Source of the DNA: Candidatus Avipropionibacterium avicola
Lineage (GTDB): Bacteria > Actinomycetota > Actinomycetes > Propionibacteriales > Propionibacteriaceae
DNA: 7,687 bases
Assembly (NCBI GenBank): GCA_018715445.1
Contig: DVLP01000252.1
Coordinates: 1-7,687, forward strand
Direction of reading: 5' to 3'
Part shown: one piece after another, positions 1-5,470 of the stretch
Position numbering within the stretch: position 1 is the first letter of the stretch
How the letters are laid out: every line of letters starts with the position of its first letter
Notes under the pieces: generated by a model
Told to the model about the DNA's origin: nothing
Database searches by the model: none
What the model saw: the letters and a program-made list of their open reading frames with translations, nothing else
Made by a program: the position numbers and the translations under genes

Positions 1-387
1 ACACCCCACGGCTCGGCCCCGCAGTGGTCGGGGACAGCACCGAGCCACGCCACATCCGCGCCGGCGCACCAGCCCGCTCACCCGCCGCAGCCCGCCGCGC
101 TCCTGGTGGTGACCACCGACCAGGTCGCCAACCGGACCATCGCCGCGTCGCTGGGCGAGGTCATCGGCGTCACGGTCCGGGAGCGGGAGATCGATCCCAA
201 GCAGGACCCGCAGATCGCCTATCCGGCCATGCTGCTCCACAGCCGCCGCCAAGCGGTCGCCCGGATGGTGGAGATGGCCCGCGAACGGGGCGCCGACGCC
301 GTTGTCGGCCTGCGCTTCGACTCGTCCGAGATCACCCAGGACCTCAGCGAGGTCATCGCGTACGGGACCGCGGTCCGGCTCGGCTGA
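1..387 (+). CDS. YbjQ/UPF0145 (heavy-metal-binding domain) family protein, 5'-truncated by window edge
   Basis: The frame is open from base 1 to a TGA at 385-387, giving 128 visible residues; the true start lies upstream. Visible residues 1-33 form a Pro/Ala/His/Gln-rich, probably disordered linker. From about residue 34 to the end there is a compact domain typical of the YbjQ family: an opening strand LLVVTTDQV, a GEVIGVTV strand, a helix with RRQAVARMVEMA, then GADAVVGLRFDSSE and a closing strand VIAYGTAV. Family members are about 100 residues and known structures are ring-shaped oligomers; the 'heavy-metal-binding' label is a database name and the biological role is unknown. A GTG at 106 could start a domain-only protein, but it falls inside the first strand and has no ribosome-binding site, so a longer protein whose N-terminus lies outside the window is more likely. 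Family call is firm; function is unknown. Confidence 0.8.
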   Translation, partial: TPHGSAPQWSGTAPSHATSAPAHQPAHPPQPAALLVVTTDQVANRTIAASLGEVIGVTVREREIDPKQDPQIAYPAMLLHSRRQAVARMVEMARERGADAVVGLRFDSSEITQDLSEVIAYGTAVRLG

Positions 388-414
388 GCGTCCCGACCCG
401 CCGGCGGACGTTTT
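387..414 (+). terminator. possible weak intrinsic terminator after the YbjQ-family gene
   Basis: Immediately after the stop codon, CGTCC (389-393) can pair with GGACG (406-410). An A-U and a G-U pair extend the stem outwards to 387/412, around a 12-nt loop, and TTTT follows at 411-414. The stem is short and the T-run has only four bases and is partly used in the stem, so this is suggestive only. Confidence 0.3.
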
Positions 415-496
415 GGCTCGCCACGCCGGGTGCGCGACACTGGAGGTTGACACCGTCGGCCCGTCAGGACCCGGAGGTGCCCCGAGAGGAGAGCAG

Positions 497-1390
497 ATGC
501 CTCGTCAGCTGATCACGCCGCAGAAGATCCGCGACCACGTGAAGCGACTGGGTGAGTTGTACCCGCCGATCCCGGTCGACTCGGTCGACTTCACCGTCAA
601 GGATCCCGACGCGCTCACCAAGCGGTTCGGTGGCGTCCTGGACTACCTCGCCCGCGTGGAGCTCGAGGTGGATCGCAATGTGCTCGAACTGCTGGTCCTG
701 CTGCCCGATGTCGACGAGACCAACCGGATGTTCTACGCCGACGTGTGGCATCCGCAGGAGATCCAGCACGGGCTGATCCTCGACAAGTTGCAGACCGACC
801 TCGGCCAGGACACCGCCGAGCCGGTCAACGAGGTCGCCCTGCGGGTCAAGATCCTCGCACCCCTGGCCCACTTCCGTCCGATCCAGGAGATCACCAAGTT
901 CCTGTACTTCCTGACCGGGGCCTCGACCGAGCGTCAGGCCGTCCTGGCCTACAACCGGCTCACCACCGGACTCGACGAGATGGGTGAGGACGCGATCAGC
1001 AAGACACTGATCAGCCCCATCAAGCAACAGGAGCCGGGCCACTTCGCCTTCTACCAGATGTCGGCGACCTCGATGATCCAGCACGATGCCCTCAAGCCGT
1101 GGCAGATGTGGCTGGCCCGGGTGCTGCGCTCGAAGTCGTACGGACTGGTCGGCACAAACAAGAACGACAAGCACCGCGCCCAGTACGGCCAGGTCGTCCA
1201 CGAGCTCGATCTCCACGACGACCTCGCCTCGTACGCCCGCGAGATCGGCCGACTGGAGGCTCGACTGCTCTGGGCCAAGGAGAAGGGCATGGAGTTCCCG
1301 CCGTACATCCTGCAGGCCCTGCGCGAGTGCGTCGCGCTCTATCGCGAGCAGATCGACAAGGGCGAGGCCCCGGACTTCGCGACCGCCTGA
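497..1390 (+). CDS. ferritin-like di-iron protein, acyl-ACP-desaturase-like (putative)
   Basis: A 297-residue soluble, largely helical protein with no signal peptide or membrane segment. The ATG at 497 follows AGGAG (487-491) with 5-nt spacing; the frame is open further upstream but without a comparable start. Two E-x-x-H motifs lie 91 residues apart, E88-I-Q-H91 and E179-P-G-H182, and acidic residues in an earlier helix (E55, E57 or E64) could supply another ligand. Around E131 the string QE-x3-F followed by T-x-RQA (T144 to A148) resembles the third-ligand helix of acyl-ACP desaturases as I recall it. This matches the E / ExxH / E / ExxH plan of ferritin-like carboxylate-bridged di-iron enzymes. 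A desaturase or oxygenase acting on an acyl or other hydrophobic substrate is an inference; an electron donor is not encoded nearby. It stands alone, 109 nt after the YbjQ-type gene and convergent with the HAD gene. Gene is certain; enzyme class is moderately supported; substrate unknown. Confidence 0.65.
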   Translation: MPRQLITPQKIRDHVKRLGELYPPIPVDSVDFTVKDPDALTKRFGGVLDYLARVELEVDRNVLELLVLLPDVDETNRMFYADVWHPQEIQHGLILDKLQTDLGQDTAEPVNEVALRVKILAPLAHFRPIQEITKFLYFLTGASTERQAVLAYNRLTTGLDEMGEDAISKTLISPIKQQEPGHFAFYQMSATSMIQHDALKPWQMWLARVLRSKSYGLVGTNKNDKHRAQYGQVVHELDLHDDLASYAREIGRLEARLLWAKEKGMEFPPYILQALRECVALYREQIDKGEAPDFATA

Positions 1391-1479
1391 CCCCTCGACG
1401 GGCTCGGGGGGCGTACGGGCTACGGGCTCAGGGGGCGTTGGCCGACTCGGGCCCCTCGACGAGCTCGGGGGACGTGTGG
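1391..1479. repeat. intergenic GC-rich repeat units (three copies, reverse orientation)
   Basis: The whole gap between two convergent genes is made of repeat units. A 28-nt unit at 1391-1418 starts right after the TGA of the di-iron gene. A shortened, diverged unit lies at about 1421-1441. A second 28-nt unit at 1452-1479 ends on the base before the HAD stop codon. The core reads CCCCTCGACGGGCTCGGGG or CCCCTCGACGAGCTCGGGG. The reverse complement of 1391-1418 matches 7471-7498 at 27 of 28 positions, so this is the same family as the array at the end of the window, inverted. No T-tract hairpin is present, so a terminator role is not shown by sequence. Confidence 0.85.
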
Positions 1480-2127
1480 CTACTGCACGCGGATCCGGCC
1501 GTCGGTGACCTCGAAGCGCACCTGCGACAGGTCTGCCACGACCAGGTCGGCGTCCAACTCCTCGGCTGGCGTCGTTGTCGTCACCGCCAGGGTGGCACAG
1601 CCGGCCGACCGGGCCGCCTGCAGGCCCATCGGGGCATCCTCCACGACCAGACAGTCGGCCGGATCGACGCCGAGGCGGGCTGCTGCCGTCAGGAAGGGCT
1701 CGGGGTCCGGCTTGCCATGGGTGACGTCGTCGACGGTCACCACCACCTCGGGCGAGGGCAGCTGGGCCGCGCCGATCCGGGCGTCGGCGAGGTCGCGGGT
1801 GCAGGAGGTCGCGATGGCGAAGTGGGCACCGACCAGGGCGTCGAAGGCGTCCAGCACGCCGGGCAGCACCACGATGTCGGCGACATCGCCCACCTCGAGC
1901 TCGGTGATCCGCGCCAGGGCGTCGTCGACCTCCTCGGGCGGCACGAGGGCGGTGACGATGCTGGCCGCCGGCACACCGTGCCAGCCGAGCAGTCGCTCAG
2001 CAGGGATCCCTCGCTCCTGCGCCCAGGTCATCCAGCTGCGGACGACCGCCGGCGTCGAGTCGACCAGAGTCCCGTCCATGTCGAAGATGACCGCAGCGAA
2101 GGACCGTTCGCCGAGATCGTTGCTCAC
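1480..2127 (-). CDS. HAD-superfamily hydrolase, YfbT/HxpA-like sugar phosphatase
   Basis: A 215-residue cytoplasmic phosphatase of the HAD-IA (beta-phosphoglucomutase-like) group. All four catalytic motifs are intact: motif I D16-M-D18-G-T (nucleophile and acid/base Asp), motif II T107-S108, motif III K139 in HGKPDP, and motif IV E163-D164 in VVEDAP, which binds Mg2+. A helical cap lies between about residues 22 and 85. Length and details (LVDSTPAV after motif I, HG near residue 50, LPG before motif II, the C-terminal DLVVADLSQ) resemble E. coli YfbT, a phosphatase of sugar phosphates; the exact substrate cannot be deduced. The GTG start (2127-2125) overlaps the TGA of the upstream gene in a GTGA arrangement, implying translational coupling. 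An AAGGAGG lies 14 nt upstream, rather far for a strong site, which fits coupling. The frame continues upstream but overlaps the neighbouring gene. The stop abuts the repeat block. Confidence 0.88.
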   Translation of the reverse strand: MSNDLGERSFAAVIFDMDGTLVDSTPAVVRSWMTWAQERGIPAERLLGWHGVPAASIVTALVPPEEVDDALARITELEVGDVADIVVLPGVLDAFDALVGAHFAIATSCTRDLADARIGAAQLPSPEVVVTVDDVTHGKPDPEPFLTAAARLGVDPADCLVVEDAPMGLQAARSAGCATLAVTTTTPAEELDADLVVADLSQVRFEVTDGRIRVQ

Positions 2128-2951
2128 TGGGTGGATGCCGCCTCCTTGACCACGTCGCTGAGTTCGCCGACCCACCAGTCGGCAGATCCCTGACGACGAA
2201 CCATGACCAGATCGGTCGCCCAGCCATTGTAGAAGTGGTAGCCCTCGTGCGGTCCGGCCAGCTCGTGCTGCGGCGGGACCGTGACACCACGGCCATGGAT
2301 CCGGGCCGACGCTCCGTTCGGATACTTCGCGAGGTTGCTGGTCGCCATCACACCCGAGACGCTGCGTCGGACGTTGTAGTCCTTGCTCTCCCCCTGAGGG
2401 TTCTCCAAGGAGTCGGAGATCTTGCGGACATCGAGCACGAAGCTGCCCTTGGCGTGGTCCGGCGAGAAGCCCCGCAGCGCGATCTGGCGGTGGACGTTGG
2501 AGATGATGCCCAGGGCGAAGCCGGCGATCACGACGAGCCCGACAGCGGTGCCGACCCAGTTCCATCCGCTCGGACCGGTCGGCTTGGCGAGGCTGATCTC
2601 GGTGGCGTCCTTCTCGGAGACCCAGACCATCACCTCGTCACCGACCTGGATCTGCCGGTCGTCCACCCGTGAGCGGTGCTGCACACCGTTGACCGTGTAC
2701 TCGAACGTCACGGTCCGGCGATCCACCGTGTGGCGGGAACGACGCCCGCCGGTGCGGACCTTGCGGGACCCCTCGTCGACGGCCGTGGCCTCCACCTGTT
2801 CCCATCCGGTGGTGAGCTTCTCGTACGTCGGCCTGATGCCGATGAACACCGCCATCGCTCCGAACAGCAGGCCCAGCAGCACGATGGCCACCAGGGAGCC
2901 AACCAACCCCTTGCGGAACTTCTTCACATAGGGGGTCTCGAACTCGGTCAT
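2124..2951 (-). CDS. two-helix membrane protein with DUF3592-like extracytoplasmic domain
   Basis: A 275-residue membrane protein of unknown function. The ATG at 2951 has GAGGA with 6-nt spacing; a start 15 codons further upstream would add a charged, Pro-rich leader without a ribosome site. A basic N-terminus (KKFRK, 10-14) precedes helix 1 (about 16-39); helix 2 spans about 129-151 and is followed by basic residues. This places both ends in the cytoplasm and residues 40-128 outside. That loop has the strand-rich DUF3592 look: W50 with ATAVDEG, then VTFEYTVNGV (81-90), and VGDEVMVWV (103-111). The C-terminal part (160-275) is polar, contains Trp/Tyr-rich stretches such as YHFYNGW, and matches no family I recognise. 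It overlaps the downstream HAD gene by 4 nt, so the two are co-transcribed. Domain call is by pattern only. Confidence 0.7.
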   Translation of the reverse strand: MTEFETPYVKKFRKGLVGSLVAIVLLGLLFGAMAVFIGIRPTYEKLTTGWEQVEATAVDEGSRKVRTGGRRSRHTVDRRTVTFEYTVNGVQHRSRVDDRQIQVGDEVMVWVSEKDATEISLAKPTGPSGWNWVGTAVGLVVIAGFALGIISNVHRQIALRGFSPDHAKGSFVLDVRKISDSLENPQGESKDYNVRRSVSGVMATSNLAKYPNGASARIHGRGVTVPPQHELAGPHEGYHFYNGWATDLVMVRRQGSADWWVGELSDVVKEAASTQ

Positions 2952-3025
2952 GACAGGTCCTCGGTCAGGATCGGGGTGGGCACGACGGGCCCACAAAGGC
3001 TGGGAGAGCGGACGAACCGCGCCAG

Positions 3026-3031
3026 ATCATA
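3026..3031 (-). promoter_or_regulatory. putative -10 box for the DUF3592-HAD unit
   Basis: On the minus strand this reads TATGAT, five of six bases of the sigma-70-type consensus, placing the transcript start near 3019 and giving a 5' leader of about 68 nt. No good -35 is seen at 16-19 nt upstream; instead the inverted repeat at 3050-3062 occupies that position, which could mean an activator-dependent or regulated promoter. Confidence 0.4.
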
Positions 3032-3049
3032 GCCCGAGAAGCGGTCTGC

Positions 3050-3062
3050 GGACGGTCCGTCC
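3050..3062. promoter_or_regulatory. inverted repeat GGACGG-T-CCGTCC, possible operator
   Basis: Perfect 6-bp arms around a single central base. It lies at the -35 position of the putative minus-strand promoter, 38 bp (centre to centre) from the TetR-type operator. It differs in sequence from that operator, so it would be bound by a different protein if functional. GC-rich short palindromes occur by chance in such DNA. Confidence 0.3.
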
Positions 3063-3070
3063 TGATCGGT

Positions 3071-3083
3071 ACCGAAATTCGGT
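3071..3083. promoter_or_regulatory. inverted repeat ACCGAA-A-TTCGGT, possible operator
   Basis: Perfect 6-bp arms around one central base, with an AT-rich centre unusual for this GC-rich sequence. It ends at the first base of the tetR -35 and its centre is 21 bp (two helical turns) from that of the palindrome at 3050-3062. It could bind a second regulator or an upstream dimer acting on the tetR promoter. Confidence 0.35.
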
Positions 3084-3113
3084 TGCAAGTGAGCGCTCAC
3101 TCAGTAGTACAGT
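3083..3113 (+). promoter_or_regulatory. promoter of the tetR-ABC operon, predicted leaderless
   Basis: A -35 TTGCAA (3083-3088) and a -10 TACAGT (3108-3113, TAnnnT type) are 19 bp apart; an alternative -10, TAGTAC at 3105-3110, gives 16-bp spacing. From TACAGT the expected start is about 7 nt downstream, that is base 3120, the G of the tetR GTG codon. No Shine-Dalgarno sequence precedes that codon and an in-frame TAG lies at 3105-3107, so a leaderless transcript is the simplest reading. Confidence 0.55.
3088..3101. promoter_or_regulatory. TetR-type operator, perfect 14-bp palindrome
   Basis: AGTGAGCGCTCACT is its own reverse complement. It falls between the -35 and -10 elements, ends 18 nt before the tetR start codon, and is of the TGAGC/GCTCA type often found at TetR-family self-regulated promoters. 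Binding by the adjacent repressor would block RNA polymerase directly and silence the whole three-gene operon. Confidence 0.75.
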
Positions 3114-3119
3114 TCCCTG

Positions 3120-3737
3120 GTGAGTCCACGCGCCACCCCACTGCCCGCCGACGAACGGCGAGCCCAGATCATCCGGGTCGCCACCCCTCTGGTGCTGCAG
3201 TACGGCGGGCGGGTGACCACCCGACAGATCGCCGATGCCGCCGGGCTCGCCGAGGGCACCCTGTTCCGGATCTTCGCCACCAAGCAGTCCTTGATCCATG
3301 AGGTCATCGTCGCGACGATCGACCCGACCGAGCTCTGCGACGAGATCGCCGGCATCGACCTCACCCTGGGCCTCGAGGAGCGCCTCGGCGCGGTGGTCGA
3401 GGTGCTCGCCCGCCACACCGACCGGATCAGCGCGATGATGCTGGCCACGCAGGAACACCTGCAGTCGTGCCCGGACGGGGAATCCACCGACGGGCCGCAC
3501 CGGCTCGACACCGCCTTCCAGGAACGTTCCCAGCGGTTGCAGGCCGCCATCGAGGCCGTGCTCGTCGGCGACGAGGCGATCCTGCGGACCACACCACGCC
3601 GCACGGCCACCTTCCTGCGGGCCATGGTGTTCGTCGCGCACCACCCGATGATGGGCCTGGGTGACCTCAGCCCCACCGAGATGACGTCCCTCCTGTTGGA
3701 CGGACTGAGAACCTCCGAACCCGACGAGGAGTCCTGA
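3120..3737 (+). CDS. TetR/AcrR-family transcriptional repressor
   Basis: A 205-residue one-component regulator. The DNA-binding domain is at about residues 11-58, with the helix-turn-helix at TTRQIADAAGLAEGTLFR (33-50) followed by IFATKQSLI, a highly typical TetR segment. The rest (60-195) is helical and forms the ligand-binding and dimer domain, which is not conserved enough to name a ligand. The GTG at 3120 is the only plausible start: an in-frame stop sits at 3105-3107, and later starts would remove helix 1. It has no ribosome-binding site and is probably translated from a leaderless mRNA. Its stop codon shares one base with the ATG of the first ABC gene (TGATG). Position and operator indicate that it represses itself and the exporter, and is released by a compound, plausibly one the exporter removes (inference). 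Confidence 0.92.
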   Translation: MSPRATPLPADERRAQIIRVATPLVLQYGGRVTTRQIADAAGLAEGTLFRIFATKQSLIHEVIVATIDPTELCDEIAGIDLTLGLEERLGAVVEVLARHTDRISAMMLATQEHLQSCPDGESTDGPHRLDTAFQERSQRLQAAIEAVLVGDEAILRTTPRRTATFLRAMVFVAHHPMMGLGDLSPTEMTSLLLDGLRTSEPDEES

Positions 3738-5470
3738 TGCTCGGCTCACTGCTCAGAACCCACCTCAGGCCGTACCGCGGGTGGTTGACCCTGGTCGTCC
3801 TGCTGCAACTGGTGGCGACGATCGCGAACCTGTTCCTGCCCAGCCTCAACGCCACGATCATCGACGACGGTGTCTCCCAGGGCAACACCGATGTCGTGGT
3901 GAGCACCGGCATGGTGATGCTGGCGGTCAGCGCGGCCCAGATCCTCTGCCAGATCGTCGCCGTCTTCTTCGGTGCCCGTACGGCGATGGCCTTCGGTCGT
4001 GACGTCCGGGCCGCACTGTTCCACCAGGTGTTGGGCTTCTCGGCCCGTGAGGTGAACCAGTTCGGCGCCCCGTCGCTGATCACCCGCAACACCAATGACG
4101 TCGTGCAGGTGCAGATGTTGGTGATGTTGACCTGCACGATGATGGTGGGTGCGCCGATCATGATGGTCGGCGGCGTGATCATGGCCCTGCGTGAGGATGT
4201 CGGGCTGTCCTGGCTGATCGTGGTGGCGGTGGCCCTGTTGGCGACCGCCGTCGGGCTGATCGTCTCGCGGATGTCGCCGCAGTTCCGTGTGATGCAGACG
4301 CGCATCGACGTGGTGAACCGGGTGCTGCGCGAGCAGATCACCGGCATCCGCGTGGTGCGGGCCTTCGTACGGGAGCCGCAGGAGCGGGCACGGTTCGACC
4401 GGGCCAACGCCGACCTGACCCACACCGCCACCATTGCGGGGCGCTGGATGGCCACGATGTTCCCCGTCGTGATGTTGATGATGAACCTGTCCAGCGTTGC
4501 GGTGCTGTGGTTCGGTGGGCACCGCATCGGCGAGGGCAAGCTCGAGGTCGGCTCGATGATGGCCTATCTCACCTATCTGGTGCAGATCCTGATGTCGGTG
4601 ATGATGGCCTCGTTCATGTTGGTGCTGCTGCCGCGGGCCAGCGTCTGTGCCGACCGGATCGGTGAGGTGCTGCACACCGATTCGTCGGTGGTGCTGCCGA
4701 CCGCCGGCGTGACCGAGGTCGACCCGGTCCCGAGCGTGGTCTTCGACCATGTGGAGTTCAGCTATCCGGGTGCCGACGCCCCGGTGCTGAGTGATGTCAG
4801 CTTCACTGCCGCGGCCGGACAGACCACCGCGATCATCGGCTCGACCGGCGCCGGCAAGACCACCCTGCTGGGCCTGATCCCGCGGCTGTTCGACGCCACC
4901 CTCGGCTCGGTCGAGGTGAACGGCGTCGACGTCCGCGACCTGGATGCCGACACCCTGTGGGACCAGCTCGGACTCGTACCACAGAAGGCCTATCTGTTCT
5001 CCGGCACGATTGCCTCGAACCTGCGGTACGGCAATCCGCAGGCCACCGACGAGGAGCTCTGGGAGGCCCTGGAGGTTGCCCAGGCCGCGGACTTCGTACG
5101 GGACATGCCGGACGGTCTGGAGGCGTCGATCGCCCAAGGCGGTACGAATGTCTCGGGTGGTCAGCGTCAGCGCCTGGCGATCGCCCGGGCCCTGGTGGCC
5201 CGTCCGGGGATCTACCTCTTCGACGACTCGTTCTCGGCATTGGACGTCGGGACCGATGCCCGGTTGCGCGCCGCACTGGTCGACCGCACCCGCGACGCCT
5301 GCGTGATCATCGTGGCCCAACGGGTCTCCACGATCCGCAACGCCGACCAGATCATCGTGCTGGAGGACGGCGAGATCGTCGGCCTCGGCACCCACGACAC
5401 CCTGCTCGACACCAATGCGACCTATCGCGGCATCGTCGAGTCCCAGCTCGAGGCAGGAGCCCAGCGATGA
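3737..5470 (+). CDS. ABC exporter half-transporter, degenerate-site subunit (TMD-NBD)
   Basis: A 577-residue type IV ABC exporter subunit: six membrane helices (about 17-37, 55-78, 129-150, 154-176, 243-260, 276-297), then an ATPase domain (about 333-572). Walker A is GSTGAGKTT with K374, the Q-loop is Q416, and the signature VSGGQ (472-476) is canonical. Walker B ends LFDD, with D497 where the catalytic Glu normally sits, and the switch His is replaced by Q528 (VAQRVSTI). This pair of substitutions is characteristic of the non-catalytic partner in heterodimeric exporters such as TM287, so this protein should not hydrolyse ATP efficiently at its own Walker site but gives its intact signature to the partner. 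The start ATG has GAGGAG (3726-3731) 5 nt upstream and overlaps tetR by one base; the end overlaps the next gene by 4 nt. Substrate unknown; multidrug or lipid export is the usual role. Confidence 0.93.
   Translation: MLGSLLRTHLRPYRGWLTLVVLLQLVATIANLFLPSLNATIIDDGVSQGNTDVVVSTGMVMLAVSAAQILCQIVAVFFGARTAMAFGRDVRAALFHQVLGFSAREVNQFGAPSLITRNTNDVVQVQMLVMLTCTMMVGAPIMMVGGVIMALREDVGLSWLIVVAVALLATAVGLIVSRMSPQFRVMQTRIDVVNRVLREQITGIRVVRAFVREPQERARFDRANADLTHTATIAGRWMATMFPVVMLMMNLSSVAVLWFGGHRIGEGKLEVGSMMAYLTYLVQILMSVMMASFMLVLLPRASVCADRIGEVLHTDSSVVLPTAGVTEVDPVPSVVFDHVEFSYPGADAPVLSDVSFTAAAGQTTAIIGSTGAGKTTLLGLIPRLFDATLGSVEVNGVDVRDLDADTLWDQLGLVPQKAYLFSGTIASNLRYGNPQATDEELWEALEVAQAADFVRDMPDGLEASIAQGGTNVSGGQRQRLAIARALVARPGIYLFDDSFSALDVGTDARLRAALVDRTRDACVIIVAQRVSTIRNADQIIVLEDGEIVGLGTHDTLLDTNATYRGIVESQLEAGAQR

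Noticed and set aside
447..452. Perfect TTGACA -35 hexamer upstream of the di-iron gene
   Set aside because: No acceptable -10 at 16-18 nt downstream (sequence there is CCCGGAG-like). The gene probably has a promoter in this gap, but I cannot place it.
302..496. N-terminal extension of the di-iron gene to a start at 302
   Set aside because: It would overlap the YbjQ-type gene, the added residues are low-complexity Arg/Ser/Pro, and the ATG at 497 has a good ribosome site.
2128..2565. N-terminal extension of the HAD gene
   Set aside because: It overlaps the DUF3592-like gene throughout and adds no recognisable domain; the HAD fold begins about 10 residues after the GTG at 2127.
3746..5395. 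549-codon open frame antisense to the first ABC gene, and a similar 523-codon one (5422-6993) antisense to the second
   Set aside because: Both are His/Gln/Asp-rich shadows caused by high GC at third codon positions; the sense frames carry complete ABC domains.
4957..5466. N-terminal extension of the second ABC gene by 170 codons
   Set aside because: It is a shadow of the first ABC gene's ATPase domain; the ATG at 5467 has AGGAG and a standard ATGA overlap.
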